A DNA stretch of 64,000 nucleotides from Agapetus fuscipes (GCA_951799405.1 OX637339.1:16740001-16804000); one strand, 5' to 3'. Positions 29,951 to 39,645 are shown, numbered from the stretch's first letter. Translations and numbers: made by a program. Notes: generated from the sequence alone by a model not told the origin.

Positions 29951-30309
29951 CTTATGGTACTTAAATAAAAAGTTGTTTTTTTTGTTAATTCACAATTAGT
30001 TAGCTTTGTGCGAATTTGTATAAATTTTTAGGTCTCATATATTTATCAACATTTACTTCTTGTTAATTTCTGCTTCAGTACCCTTCGCCTCATCATTATA
30101 TTCTGTCTTGAACCCCGTATTTCTTCTTTGTCGACCCCTGGAGGTCTTTCTTTGATACCAGCTGGGGTCCAAGTGCGAGCACAAAGACAGATATCCTCAA
30201 ATCCCTTCATCAGGAAATTACCTTCTTCCGTTTGGTCCCCTCCTTAAAGTACCAAACGCTTTTGATATATATATTTCGTTGCTTTAGTGCTCGTTGAAAT
30301 TATGTCCAA
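29951..30309. other. Spacer, nothing recognised
   Basis: AT-rich at first, then a mixed stretch. Possibly RTE sequence too decayed to read. Confidence 0.3.
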
Positions 30310-31660
30310 TATACTGTTATGTAAAAGTAGATGACATCACGACAGATGAAATTCCAATTAAAAAAGTTGTCAGACAAGGTAACACAATATCCCCCAAAGT
30401 ATTCACCATATATATATTCAAGGATAATTTATTTATAAGGTACACATAATTAAAAAGCGCCATTTTTGTGTGTATCACACCTCAAGGGCCCTCTCAAATC
30501 ACGGATAAGGTTTTTTGTAAAGATGCGTCTTTAGTGCTCCTTTAAAGACACCAACAGTTTCTGCCTTCTTCACATGAGGTGGTAGTCTATTCCACTCCAT
30601 TAAGCCCTCAAACCGGAAAGCACGGGTCTCAAAATTAGTGCGTGTCTGACGTGACGGCTGGACTAAGCCAACCATCCCACACTCCGCAGATCTAAGAGTT
30701 TGGCGTCTCAAATCTATCTCAACAGGTGAGAACATGTCAGACAAATATGAAAGAGCCGTACCATTGACAGCTTTGTCAACCATGTCACTGGAAGTCATTT
30801 TCAAGCACCAATCCTGGGAAACGAAGGGCATCAATATAGATAGCATCGTTCTCAACCATCTGAGGTTTGCAGACGACATTGTGCTGATAAGCAGCAGCAA
30901 CAAGGAGCTGAAAACCTTGCTTGGGCAACTGCACGAAGCTTCGGCAAGGGTAGGCTTGAAAATGAGCCTCTAAGAAACAAAGATCTTAAGCCCAGATAAA
31001 GTTCTAATTTCGATAGGGAATAGACTTTTGAAGTCGGAGACTACCATATGTATCTTGGACACGATATAAAACTGGGTTAAGAATATCATGTAAACAAAAC
31101 ACCAGAAGGATAGCACTGACATGGAAAGCTTTCGAAAATCTAGGCTACATCCTCAACGGCACGAAAATGTATGTTAACTTGAAATGCAGGGTCTTTAAGT
31201 CATGCATGCTTCCAGTATTCATCTATGGCTTGGAAACAAAAGGGCTCACTTAGTACAGCGCCAACAGACTGAGGACGTGACGAAGAACCATTGAAAGAAG
31301 GATGCTGGGAATCAGCCTCAAAGACAGGGTTCGAAACAAGAAGATCCGTAAACGTACTGGTGTCACTGATGTCATACAGTGAGTGGCCTGCTTAAAGTGG
31401 CGCTGGGCTGGTCACATCGCAAGGCAAGACCATGACAGGTGACTGCAAAGGATCGTTCAGTGGTGATCCAGGATGTCCAAGCGGGGAGTGGGGAGTCCCC
31501 AAATGAAACGACTGGACGACATCGAGGAAACTGCAGGCAGGGGATGGCTAAGCACATCAGCGAATAGACAGAAACGAAGAAGATTTGAGAAGACAAGTCA
31601 AGGAGTGGACTGAGAAAGGCTGAGGAAAGAAGGAATGAAGGTCGCGCAAAATCAGACGAT
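30310..31660 (+). pseudogene. RTE/BovB-type RT, split by an L2 insertion
   Basis: 30325-30414 encodes KKVVRQGNTISPKVF, an RT palm motif. After the insert, 30787 onward encodes LEVIFKHQSWETKGINIDS and LNHLRFADDIVLISSSNKEL, carrying the catalytic ADD box, then in broken frames GLETK, GISLKDR-like, RTGVTDV and KWRWAGHIARQD-like pieces typical of the C-terminal half of RTE proteins. The order matches the family. Several frameshifts and stops disable it after about 30970. The parts upstream of the palm domain are lost or unreadable. Confidence 0.8.
30415..30786 (-). pseudogene. L2-type LINE 3' end inserted in the RTE gene
   Basis: The minus strand encodes MVDKAVNGTALSYLSDMF, then RAFRFEGLMEWNRLPPHV and FKGALKTHLYKKPYP before a TGA at 30501-30499. 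This is the conserved L2 C-terminal block. The 3' UTR (30498-30415) reads TTTGAGAGGGCCCTTGAGGT, GTGATACACACAAAAATGGC and ends TATAAATAAATTATCC. It is the autonomous counterpart of SINE-A tail 1. The conserved coding block ends where the RTE sequence resumes. Confidence 0.85.
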
Positions 31661-32145
31661 CTGGATGCAAGAAGTGCGTACGGTGGAAATGAAACACTTC
31701 TGAGGAAAATCTCTAAGAGACAGAGTTAAAAATGAATGGGAAAAACGGAAATGCGAATTGAAGGAGGATGTGAATGTGAAGGATACAAAAGAATGTGATG
31801 AGATGTCAACAACTTCAGAAAAAAAAGTAACGACCAAAATATCAAACATCGAATTTTTGTTTAGGTATTATAAAATCTGTTGAAATCGATTTATAGTCGT
31901 TTTATACATCAAAAGTACATGTTTGAGCGTCATTTAATTTTATGGATACACTTTTGATATCTTATAGCTTCCATAAAAAAATATTTAATACGACACTCAA
32001 ACGATCCATTTTCCCAAATCAAAATTTACGTTTTTTGTCATCAGGCTTTTATATTTTGCTGTAAGATACATATGGACACCATACTTGTTAGAGGTTTCAC
32101 TGAGTTAGGGAGAAGTAGAGAAAAATCAAAGTTTTGATGTTTTGA
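31661..32145. other. Spacer, nothing recognised
   Basis: Purine-rich at first (possibly RTE 3' UTR), then AT-rich. No match to other families. Confidence 0.35.
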
Positions 32146-32430
32146 GTCCGGTCAATAGCCCACTTGGTAGAGTGCTTGCATTCCATGCTGAGAACTCGGG
32201 TTCGAATCCCACCGAGGGTGTCGAAATTATTTCCCGTTTCGGTGTTTATTTCAAGCCCAAAATAAAATAACAGCAAGGTTCAATCGGTCTTCACAATAAA
32301 TGAGAACTAGCTGGGAAAACCTTGCTTCAACTTAAGTGGGTGGCGTAAGGCCGTCCCCTTTACCTGTAACAATAAATAGTTTCCACACGCCACTCTCCTT
32401 GCTACTCTTCGGAGAATGCACGTGAAGAAG
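32146..32430 (+). mobile_element. SINE-C, full length
   Basis: Head TCCGGTCAATAGCCCACTTG, AGAGTGCTTGCATTCCATGC, B-box GGGTTCGAATCCCACCGAGG. The body has CCGTTTCGGTGTTTATTTC and the altered core CTTGCTTCAACTTAAGTGGG. It breaks off near GCACGTGAAGAAGT. Confidence 0.88.
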
Positions 32431-32471
32431 TACATATGCAGCATTTGTAAGCGCTAACTTACACGTTTCTA

Positions 32472-32657
32472 AATAAGAGTTTTAGGCTTACACGGCCGGC
32501 TGATGTTGCTGTTCATCATCACAATTCTCATCAAGATCCTCTTCATCATCGTACTTCACGCTGAAGAAGCCCATCGTAGAAATGAGCGAAACGTCCGGAA
32601 GCTCCAGCTCTCACACACCACGGCAACAGATCCCGGAAAACATCACTCCAGCATTAA
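32472..32657 (+). mobile_element. Short insert with hairpin motif and 8-bp flanking duplication
   Basis: Both sides carry ACGTTTCT (32464-32471 and 32658-32665). The insert contains CTGAAGAA-stem-GAAACG at 32561-32594 and CCACGGCAACAGATCCCGGA, which it shares with the element at 20154-20276. The 5' part (CATCATCACAATTCTCATCA) is not shared. Confidence 0.6.
32561..32594 (+). other. Hammerhead-like hairpin motif (copy 7)
   Basis: CTGAAGAA, stem GCCCAT/ATGAGC (one mismatch), then GAAACGTCC. It is closely related to the 20.2 kb copy. Confidence 0.55.
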
Positions 32658-32945
32658 ACGTTTCTGTTTGTTGGAATGCATTTATTATGAATCTTAAATG
32701 TTAAGATATCCTTGCAACTTAGATTATAGTGTTTACAGATTATGTTTTTACACCCGGGGTAAAGGTATATGGTTGGATCCCTGTATTGAGAGATAAACAC
32801 TTGAATGTCATATATATATAACGTTTTACGATTGTCGTGTTTTTGATCGTAACGCATAAAAATATATAACATGAAGAGTATAAAAACAAGGAGGATGCCT
32901 TGGGGACTCAACGGACGATTGGTTCCATACATTTGTATTTTTAAA

Positions 32946-33313
32946 TTGTTACGAACTTATGAACCCGATTACGTTGCTTGTTTATGTGTATGTGTCCGCC
33001 TCTAGTATAGCCTACTGTAAATTTGAATACATGCATGTGCCCAGGCACGTAGTTGTTGGTAACTAGATAATATGGAACAATACACAAGTGTGTGGTTCAC
33101 TGTAGAAGGTTCCGGAATATGCGAGAGGCGTCCGTTTTGGCGCTATATATTTGGACCGCAATTGTGTGAGAGTCGTGTCGATTGAAACACTGAGCCGTGA
33201 AGCCAATAAACCAAGAGCTAGAAATCAGTGCTAATGCACTGATTTTTACACCGACATTGTTTGAAATAAATTAATGTTTAATTAAAAGAACCCGACTAAA
33301 ATTATAACAATAT
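32946..33313 (+). mobile_element. LTR-like sequence (possible solo LTR)
   Basis: It starts TGTTACGAACTTATGAACCC and ends TAAAATTATAACA, a TG...CA form. It contains GCCCAGGCACGTAGTTG, a TATA-like GCGCTATATATTTGG, then GCAATTGTGTGAGAGTCG and GAAACACTGAG. The same markers in the same order occur at 34.2-34.5 kb. No internal retrovirus-like genes lie between them. The boundaries are inferred from ends and homology and are not secure. Confidence 0.45.
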
Positions 33314-33339
33314 GAAAACGACTAAGATCTCACACATAT

Positions 33340-33505
33340 GAGGCAGTTGGTTCCAGGTCAGAAGACCAACAACTGCAAATGCACGCTCTCCAAGCATTAA
33401 TTTTAAACTCCTGCCACCTTTACCTGAAATGGGGTGGCATTAGCAAAAGCGAACCGAGCTTGTACAGCATGAGAGGTCAGCTTTATATCTACCTTTTAGT
33501 CAATG
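33340..33505 (-). mobile_element. L2 C-terminal fragment and F 5' half
   Basis: 33340-33395 matches the L2 end at 1-290 (TGAGGCAGTTGGTTCCAGGT, AACTGCAAATGCACGCTCTC). 33405-33505 is family F 5' sequence in reverse (TTCATTGACTAAAAGGTAGA at its outer end). Confidence 0.65.
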
Positions 33506-33659
33506 AACGTTATTCTAATTCAAAATATTTAGGGATTCACGAGATAAAAAATGCGTAAGTTAGATGAGAGATTTGTACCGCACCGTCCCAGATCGTTATC
33601 TAGCGTCCATTTTTCTTGGGGTCCGCGGTGAGTGTCAAATCTTCCAGAAAAATTGTCTC

Positions 33660-33840
33660 GGGAGCAAAACAGGGGGACGGACTCCGCGGGGGGCGGGGGG
33701 GAGACCATTGTTGGAGGGAGACCATTTCGGGGGGAGACCATTTCGGGGGGGGGGGGAAGACTACTGTTGAGGGAAGGGGTGACCATTGTTGGGGAAGGAG
33801 ACCATTTTGGGGGGGGGGGGGGGGGGGTGAAAGTCCGACT
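33660..33840 (+). repeat. G-rich tract with a short GGAGACCATT repeat
   Basis: Runs of 6 to about 20 G alternate with GGAGACCATTTCGGGGGG-type units (GACCATT appears five times). The plus strand could form G-quadruplexes. The overlapping glycine- or proline-rich frames on both strands are a by-product of this composition. Confidence 0.85.
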
Positions 33841-33887
33841 CCGCAGGGAGTGAGTATAGAACTGCAGAGGATAGCAAGCATTCTATG

Positions 33888-34124
33888 ATCTATAATCTAA
33901 GTTTCAAAGATATGTTAACATTTAAGATTTATAGTTAATGCATGGCCACAAACAGACACGTGTAAGTTCGCGCTTACAAATGCAGCATGTGTACTTACAA
34001 ATTAAAATTCAAATGAACAAACGCTCTGCAACTTTTGCCGACCTCCCCTGAAACAGGGGGGACATAAGCAAAGTGAACCATTTTTTTACAGTATGGGTGG
34101 TCAGCGTCATACCAACTTGTAAGT
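33888..34124 (-). mobile_element. Family F copy
   Basis: In reverse, GACTTACAAGTTGGTATGAC (34124) to CTTTGAAACTTAGATTATAG (33890). Confidence 0.85.
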
Positions 34125-34224
34125 CATTTTTATGAAAGACGCGAGTGAAACCTTGTAATTTTCATGGATAAGGAGGCCGGCGGCTTTGATACAATTTTTC
34201 ATTCCTCCTATATTTTATTGTAAT

Positions 34225-34550
34225 TTGTGTGTACATGTACCTAGGCACGTAGCTTGCTGGTGTGCGTAACTGGAAAAGTGTCGAACAGCTAGTATAATGA
34301 TGAAATGTATGATAGTAGACTGCTCTCGTTTGATCCATTTTAGAGTATTCGTACCTACGTGAGCCTAAGCACGCTGGGAGGTGAGTGAGGTAAAATCTGG
34401 AATACACGAAAAACGTCCATACGAACTGTATAAATATGATCCACAATTGTGTGGAGGGTTAGAGTCGCTTGAAACATTGTCACGTGAATTCTATATAAGC
34501 AGAACAAGAAAAGTGACCAGTACATTGTAAACCTATATTGTGCAAAATAA
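34225..34550 (+). mobile_element. Second LTR-like sequence
   Basis: ACCTAGGCACGTAGCTTGC, the TATA-like TGTATAAATATGATCC, CACAATTGTGTGGAGGGTTA and CTTGAAACATTG match the 32.9 kb sequence in order but are diverged. It may be a solo LTR of the same family. AATAAATCTTGTTAAATAAA near 34546 gives a polyadenylation-like end. Confidence 0.42.
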
Positions 34551-34574
34551 ATCTTGTTAAATAAATAAATAGAT

Positions 34575-34695
34575 TGTGAAAGAATGGGATATACGAAGTG
34601 AGCGTAAAAGAAGAAAATGCATGAAAAAGGTGATGGATATGAATGAATTGAAAGAGGTATGTAAGGATAGGAAAAAATGGAGGCAGCTCTGCAGA
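34575..34695 (+). pseudogene. RTE-like RT C-terminal fragment (divergent)
   Basis: VKEWDIRSERKRRKCMKKVM then MNELKEVCKDRKKWRQLC is encoded. It resembles the protein end that precedes family F but belongs to a different subfamily. No F sequence follows. Confidence 0.7.
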
Positions 34696-35183
34696 GGCTC
34701 TACCCACTCCTAGCGGAATGGCGACAGAGTTCCAGTTACAGAAGTTTAATTAACAAGGACCAAAGTAAACTTATAACAATATCTTGCCTGTTCTATGATT
34801 TTAGAGACGAAAAAGAAAATACAGGAGTCCATGGCGGGGTGGTAAAAAATGGGGCGCAGTCCTGAGGAGGAGTCAGACTCCACAGGAGGTCCCGCGAGCG
34901 TTTACGAGCGGTCATAAAACAGAACCGGCCCAAGGGGACAGGGAATTAGGGGCGGCGCTGTCTGGCAGATTATTTACAGAAAAATAAAATGGCATGACGT
35001 TAAGTATGAAATTTGTTTTTTTACTGAAAATTTGAAGGTACAAGAATGTAATGTAGGTGTATACTTAATGAGGATCTAAAGTTTTGTTTATTTTTATTTT
35101 ATGTAATTTTAATCTCATCTCTCATGTGACAGAATTCTTAACATTGTCTAAGAACAAGTTCAACTTAATAAAACTATAATCTA
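34696..35183. other. Spacer, nothing recognised
   Basis: No family match. It ends in an AATCTAATCTAA tail belonging to the next F copy. Confidence 0.35.
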
Positions 35184-35437
35184 AATTAATCTAATCTAAG
35201 CTGCAAAGATATATAACATTTAAGATTTATATTAAATGCATTCCCACAAGCAGACATGTATAATTTCGCGCTAACACATGCCGCATGTGGACCTACAATA
35301 TAAAAACACAATCTCAAATGAACATAAGCCCTGCAACTCTTGCCGTCCTTCCCTGAAACAGGGGTGACATTGGCAAAGTGAACCATTTTTTTACAGTACG
35401 GGTGGTCAGCCGCATACCAACCTATAAGTCAAGGAAG
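35184..35437 (-). mobile_element. Family F copy
   Basis: In reverse, TTCCTTGACTTATAGGTTGG (35437) to TTGCAGCTTAGATTAGATTA. Very similar to the 57.5 kb copy. Confidence 0.9.
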
Positions 35438-35462
35438 TCAATAAGAAAATATTTAGTACTCC

Positions 35463-35762
35463 TATTCCTTGACTTAAAGGTTGGTATAAGGCAGACCACT
35501 CAAACTGTAAAAAAATAATTGTATTCCTTGACTTATAAATGGCTGTGAGGCTGAAAAACTGTTCCACTTAGCCAATGTTACCCCTGTTTAAGGGAAGGTC
35601 GGCAAAAGTTGCAGGGCTAATGCTCATTTGAGGTTCGGATTTTAATTTGGAAGTACACATGCATCGTGTGTAAGCGCGAATTTACACGTGCCTGTTTGCG
35701 AGCATGCATTAATTCTGAATTATAAATGTTAATACATCTCTTTGCAACTTATATTACAGATA
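35463..35762 (+). mobile_element. Family F: short 5' stub and a longer copy
   Basis: 35463-35512 begins ATTCCTTGACTTAAAGGTTG and stops after CTGTAAAAAAAT. 35523-35762 starts again at ATTCCTTGACTTATAAATGG and ends TTGCAACTTATATTACAGAT. Confidence 0.8.
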
Positions 35763-35784
35763 ATTCAAAAAACCTCTGAGAGTA

Positions 35785-36033
35785 TAATTATCGTTATGGA
35801 AAGCGCCAATTCTGAAGCAAGACCCAGTTTCTGTACGACTACATAATTCTTGAGGGGCCTGTCTTCAAAAAAAAACATTCCTTTACCAAAAGCTGGTCAT
35901 ACCAGGTTCATCCAGCCTTACAGCAACTGGATCTTGCTTGAGAATTGGCGCTTTCTTAAGCGACGACCTACCTCGCAGAGGTGTTTTGAGGTATGATTCA
36001 CACAAAAACAGCGCCTACCAAATAAATCATCCT
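35785..36033. mobile_element. SINE-A fragments, head-to-head inverted pair
   Basis: 35785-35868 is body sequence in reverse (AAGCGCCAATTCTGAAGCAA). 35880-36033 is forward 3' sequence ending in tail 1 (GTATGATTCACACAAAAACA, CAAATAAATCATCCT). Confidence 0.75.
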
Positions 36034-36077
36034 AATATTTGTTCCCAGTAGGTTTAATTGCCATTTTTTATTTTTAA

Positions 36078-37634
36078 CCCTTAACTTGGCAACGTATCTT
36101 ATTAGATACATCGTTTTTATTTAAATCTGTGACCAAGACTACAAATATTAAACATTTAAAAATATTTGGATCTACTTCTTTAGGTTGTATTGTTTATGAT
36201 AAAAAATAATGAACTGTCTGTAAAAAGCCTTTGTGTGTTTTTTTCAAACGAGATGGCAACGAGGTCAAAGGGTGGCGCGGACGCTCCAGTAACTTTTACT
36301 TTTTTTTTTCAAATGTTGTATTAAATTTAAATTAAAAAATATTTTTATAGTCTCAAATAATTAATGTTTCAACATGTATAGTAAAATTTATTTTTATTGG
36401 TCCAATAATCTGGTATTCCAATGTTAATTCCGCTGTATCCAATAGGATACATTGCTAAGGGACTAGAGAAGTAGTGTTGCCGGGCGATGTATATTATTAG
36501 ATACGCTGCCAAGCGCTGGGAGAAGGACTGTTTGTATGCATTTCATACAAAAGCAAAAACTGACCAATTCTGAGAAAACAAGTTTTTGCATTATTTCCAG
36601 AAAAAATGGAATTTTAGTGTTTTGTAATAATACTGAATGGTTTGTCTTATCTTGATCGTTTATTTGCTTAGTGTTGTACTTCTTATTTTTAAGAATATGT
36701 AATTTATTATTCCCTTTTTCCTAGTATATTTTGGGGTAATGCTCTATAGAACTAGTCTTTATTATAATTTTTTTTATGTTTCTTTGTTGACACAATGGAA
36801 TGCTTTCTTTCTTGGAAAGTAAACCGCATACACAAATAGAAAAAATATAGAGCTTAGTTCCTCGCATGCAAGCATCATCAGATATGAGTGATGAATCCAC
36901 AGACGAAGATGAGCTTCGTTCTCTATCACCGTCTACAAGCTCAGCTCCTTCCTTGAATTCCTTCTTGGAAACAATGAATATTTTAAATTCTGACACTGAT
37001 GAAAAAATCAATGATACCTACTGCAACAATCAATTAACTCCCATCATTACACGGGTTTATCCGAGCCCAAGTGCTGCAATTAGCAGTTACAGTGCCTTGC
37101 CATCCTTATCATAATTTACATCTGTATCGGCTTCCATTTCTCAAAATTTAACGACACCCATATCAACTCATTCAAAATTATAAAAACGGAGTATCAGGTC
37201 TTATCCTTGACTATTTAGTTTATGGCGGTCAAGATACTTTTCGGTCAATTGATTTTTTGTAACTTTGATTTTTTTGTATTAAAATAAACTTTAAAAAGGT
37301 TTTATTTCTTTCATATCATTTGTAATATTATATATTTCATTGATTTATAATAAATTAAGTCGCAATAAATGAACCCTTTTATAATATAAACATAAAATTG
37401 ATTTTGAACTAAATCTCCGGTCGCCTGGCAGTGTATCCTATTGTATACATAAAACAGCGCGAGTGGTTCTCCAGGAGCTTGGCAATGTATCCTATTAGAT
37501 ACATGCGATTTCCAGAAAAGTGAAAATCTAGGATTTTTAAAATTATTTTTCCCGAAATCTTTGATTTTTTTTATAGACAAATTTTATAAAAAAAACTAAA
37601 AAAATAATAATTTTTGCCTCTGCCAAGTTAAGGG
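36078..37634 (+). mobile_element. piggyBac-like element, 1557 bp, non-autonomous
   Basis: The ends are inverted repeats, CCCTTAACTTGGCA at 36078 and TGCCAAGTTAAGGG at 37621-37634, flanked on each side by TTAA (36074-36077, 37635-37638), the piggyBac target. Inside both ends lie repeated palindromic motifs of the form GTATCYTATTRGATACAT (near 36099, 36434, 36489, 37432, 37485), several next to TTGGCAA-like bases as in the terminus. These could be binding sites for a transposase. Only a short acidic frame survives (next entry), and no DDD transposase core is visible. Confidence 0.88.
36866..37114 (+). pseudogene. Acidic N-terminal remnant, probably of a piggyBac transposase
   Basis: The 82-codon frame starts MQASSDMSDESTDEDELRSL and continues serine-rich. 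Such acidic, serine-rich N-termini precede the catalytic domain in piggyBac transposases. The frame ends before any catalytic domain. AATAAACTTT at 37280-37289 may be a leftover polyadenylation signal. The assignment rests mainly on position inside TTAA-flanked termini. Confidence 0.5.
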
Positions 37635-37638
37635 TTAA

Positions 37639-38028
37639 AAAACTATTTTTGATTTGATTCGATAAAAAAATATTAAATTAGATTAGATTAGATTAGATGA
37701 GATGAGATGACATGAGATGGGTTTGTGTCATCCCTGACCACGTTATGAAGGGTGAAATGGGGCAGTAGAGATGGCGGCTGGTGCCCCAGCTTGTCTGCCC
37801 CTTATTTATGTGAATTCTTGCGATGTTGTTCAAGAAAAAACAACACAGGACAAACGGATAACCGATTATCCGGGTCCGACCTCGAGCCCGGATATTCCAT
37901 TATAACTACAGCACAAATTGCAGGCGATTTATTGAATTTATTGACGATAATCAGTTACGTTGATATCATATACGTTAGAGTTTCCACTATACTAGGTTGT
38001 GATTTGGGATTTTCCAATCTATAATCTA
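37639..38028. other. Spacer with a TTAGA repeat run
   Basis: 37676-37715 is a simple run of TTAGA/TGAGA units, like LINE tails in this window. Downstream sequence (GGGTTTGTGTCATCCCTGAC) is unrecognised. Confidence 0.4.
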
Positions 38029-38040
38029 AGTTGTAAAGAT

Positions 38041-38679
38041 GGGAGCTGAACAAAACCATGAGCTCCATCTCAGGAACCGTAAGGTCTACACCCGTCCAGT
38101 GGCTCTCGGTCCTGTCCAACATCACCCCCCCCAACCCTGCGTAGATCTCTAGCATCCATAAAACTGGTCGACAGAGTGAGAAGTGACCCGCTGCTCCCTG
38201 CTTTCAAGGACATCCTCCAGCACCCAAACAAGCGACTCAAGTCCAGAAACCCCATCTGGACAATTGATGATCGGAGTAGGGATGCTACATTGCAATGGAA
38301 GTCCATATGGGAGGAGAAAGGCTTTGAAAACCACGAGCTGATCACTCTGTCTCCCCAAGAGGTCCCAGGGTTTAATCTTGCGAGAGGACTGTGGACGACC
38401 TTGAATAGGATCCGAACCGATCAAGGCCGTTGCAACTTCTTGCTCCATAGATGGGGATTAGCTCCATCTCCGGGATGTGACTGTGGGGCGGAGAACTAGA
38501 CTGTCCGGCACATAGTGGAGGAGTGCCCCATCAGAAGACACCCTCCTGGCCTAAAGGACCTCCACGAGGCCACGCCAGGAGCAGTGAAGTGGATGGAGGG
38601 CTTGGATCTTTGACTCTGACGCGGCACAACGGCCAAGTGATTTGCTGTGCTTGCCGGCCATACGCAAAGTCAAGTAAGT
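38041..38679 (+). mobile_element. LINE 3' fragment with 12-bp target duplication
   Basis: AGTTGTAAAGAT flanks the fragment on both sides (38029-38040 and 38680-38691). The right end is CAAGTCAAGTAAGT, an AAGT-type tail. The target itself is an old family F 3' end in reverse (CTATAATCTAAGTTG). This is clear evidence for target-primed insertion of a 5'-truncated LINE. Confidence 0.85.
38042..38613 (+). pseudogene. Non-LTR RT C-terminal region, frameshifted
   Basis: The first part encodes ELNKTMSSISGTVRSTPVQW and LSVLSNITPP. A frame change in the C run near 38125-38132 leads into RSDPLLPAFKDILQHPNKRL, then LWTTLNRIRTDQGRCNFLLH, GCDCGAEN, a stop at 38497-38499, TVRHIVEECPIRRHPPGL and a final stop near 38613. 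The cysteine/histidine pattern (CDCG...HIVEEC) is typical of the C-terminal domain of insect Jockey/R1-type non-LTR proteins. At least one frameshift and one internal stop make it non-functional. A second fragment is at 54.7 kb. Confidence 0.82.
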
Positions 38680-38691
38680 AGTTGTAAAGAT

Positions 38692-39284
38692 ATCGACGGT
38701 TAAAAGGGAATAAGCGACATAAACTAAATTGTTCAGGAGATCAGTTTAAAGTTTGACATTGCAGAAAAATGGCATAATTTTTTATCATATCGTTAAAATC
38801 AAAACAGCTCTAAAATAAAAATAAAATAAAGGCATTTATTGGCATTCCTATTAATGTGTTTTTACGATGTTTTACGATATTTTATGTCACAAGCGCCTTT
38901 AAGACAAAAAAGGCTAAAATCTTGTCGGTTACACCAAAACCATACTTCAAAAACGCAGTTGTTTGCTTGGGCATAAACAACAAAGCAAGCATTGTAGAAC
39001 TATGGGAGTTAGCGCATTAGAAAGAGCGGAAAATTTTAAGTAGGACAGCATTCATAACTCTTTTTTTACTCAAATTCAAAACAGGTTTTTTAAAACAAGA
39101 ACACTACAGCTTAATTTGTTTTTTTTTTTCAATAAATAAGATGATTATATACATACATATAGATAAAATAAAATAAAAATTGTATTCGATTGGTTATATA
39201 CAATTTACAATAATAATAACTTCACAATTAAAAAAATATTACTCGGATATTACACGAACCGTTAGAGAACTTATATTATTCTTG
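38692..39284. other. AT-rich spacer
   Basis: Unrecognised; includes T-rich runs near 39119-39130. Confidence 0.35.
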
Positions 39285-39500
39285 ACGTTTCGTTTTAGAC
39301 GTAGTTTCAGGAGGCACCCTCTCTGAACAACGACTGAGGATGAACTCGACTGATTATATAGAATTCATTGTGCCAATTGAAAACCGGATCCCTCACTTCT
39401 GGTGGCAGTCTGTTCCACATCATCGGTACCGCAATTTAGAAAACACGGTCCTTAAAATTAGCGCTTCGTGTGCCGTCAACACGCGGGAAACTATTATTAC
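39285..39500 (-). pseudogene. LINE C-terminal fragment followed by a hairpin motif
   Basis: The minus strand encodes TRSANFKDRVF, then after a stop and frame change VPMMWNRLPPEVRDPVFNW and RVHPQSLFREGAS before a stop. The MMWNRLPPEVRD block is typical of non-LTR RT C-termini. The stop overlaps CTGAAACTACG, the start of a degenerate hairpin motif ending CGAAACGTC (39310-39285). In this copy the motif lies exactly at the end of the gene. Confidence 0.6.
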
Positions 39501-39645
39501 TAATAAAATTCTCTTAAATGTTTTACTCCCGCTATCATACATAAAAATAGAAAAAAATTACCTAAAATCCAATACCAAAATGGCCTCTTCACCAATGGGT
39601 GAACATAAACGTCTTGATATCACATGAGTCCTATAAAAATCAAAA

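Larger units (their letters stand above)
32432..32740 (+). mobile_element. Family F 3' part, split by a 186-bp insert
   Basis: ATATGCAGCATTTGTAAGCG to ACGTTTCT (32471) resumes at ACGTTTCTGTTTGTTGGAAT (32658) and ends CTTGCAACTTAGATTATAG. The duplicated ACGTTTCT marks the insertion. Confidence 0.75.

Noticed and set aside
30734..30903. N-terminal part of the antisense 134-codon frame as L2 protein
   Set aside because: From about 30787 upward this frame reads the opposite strand of the RTE gene. Only the part below is L2-like.
33529..33888. Proline- or glycine-rich small proteins
   Set aside because: They derive from G runs and a short repeat; frames are open on both strands.
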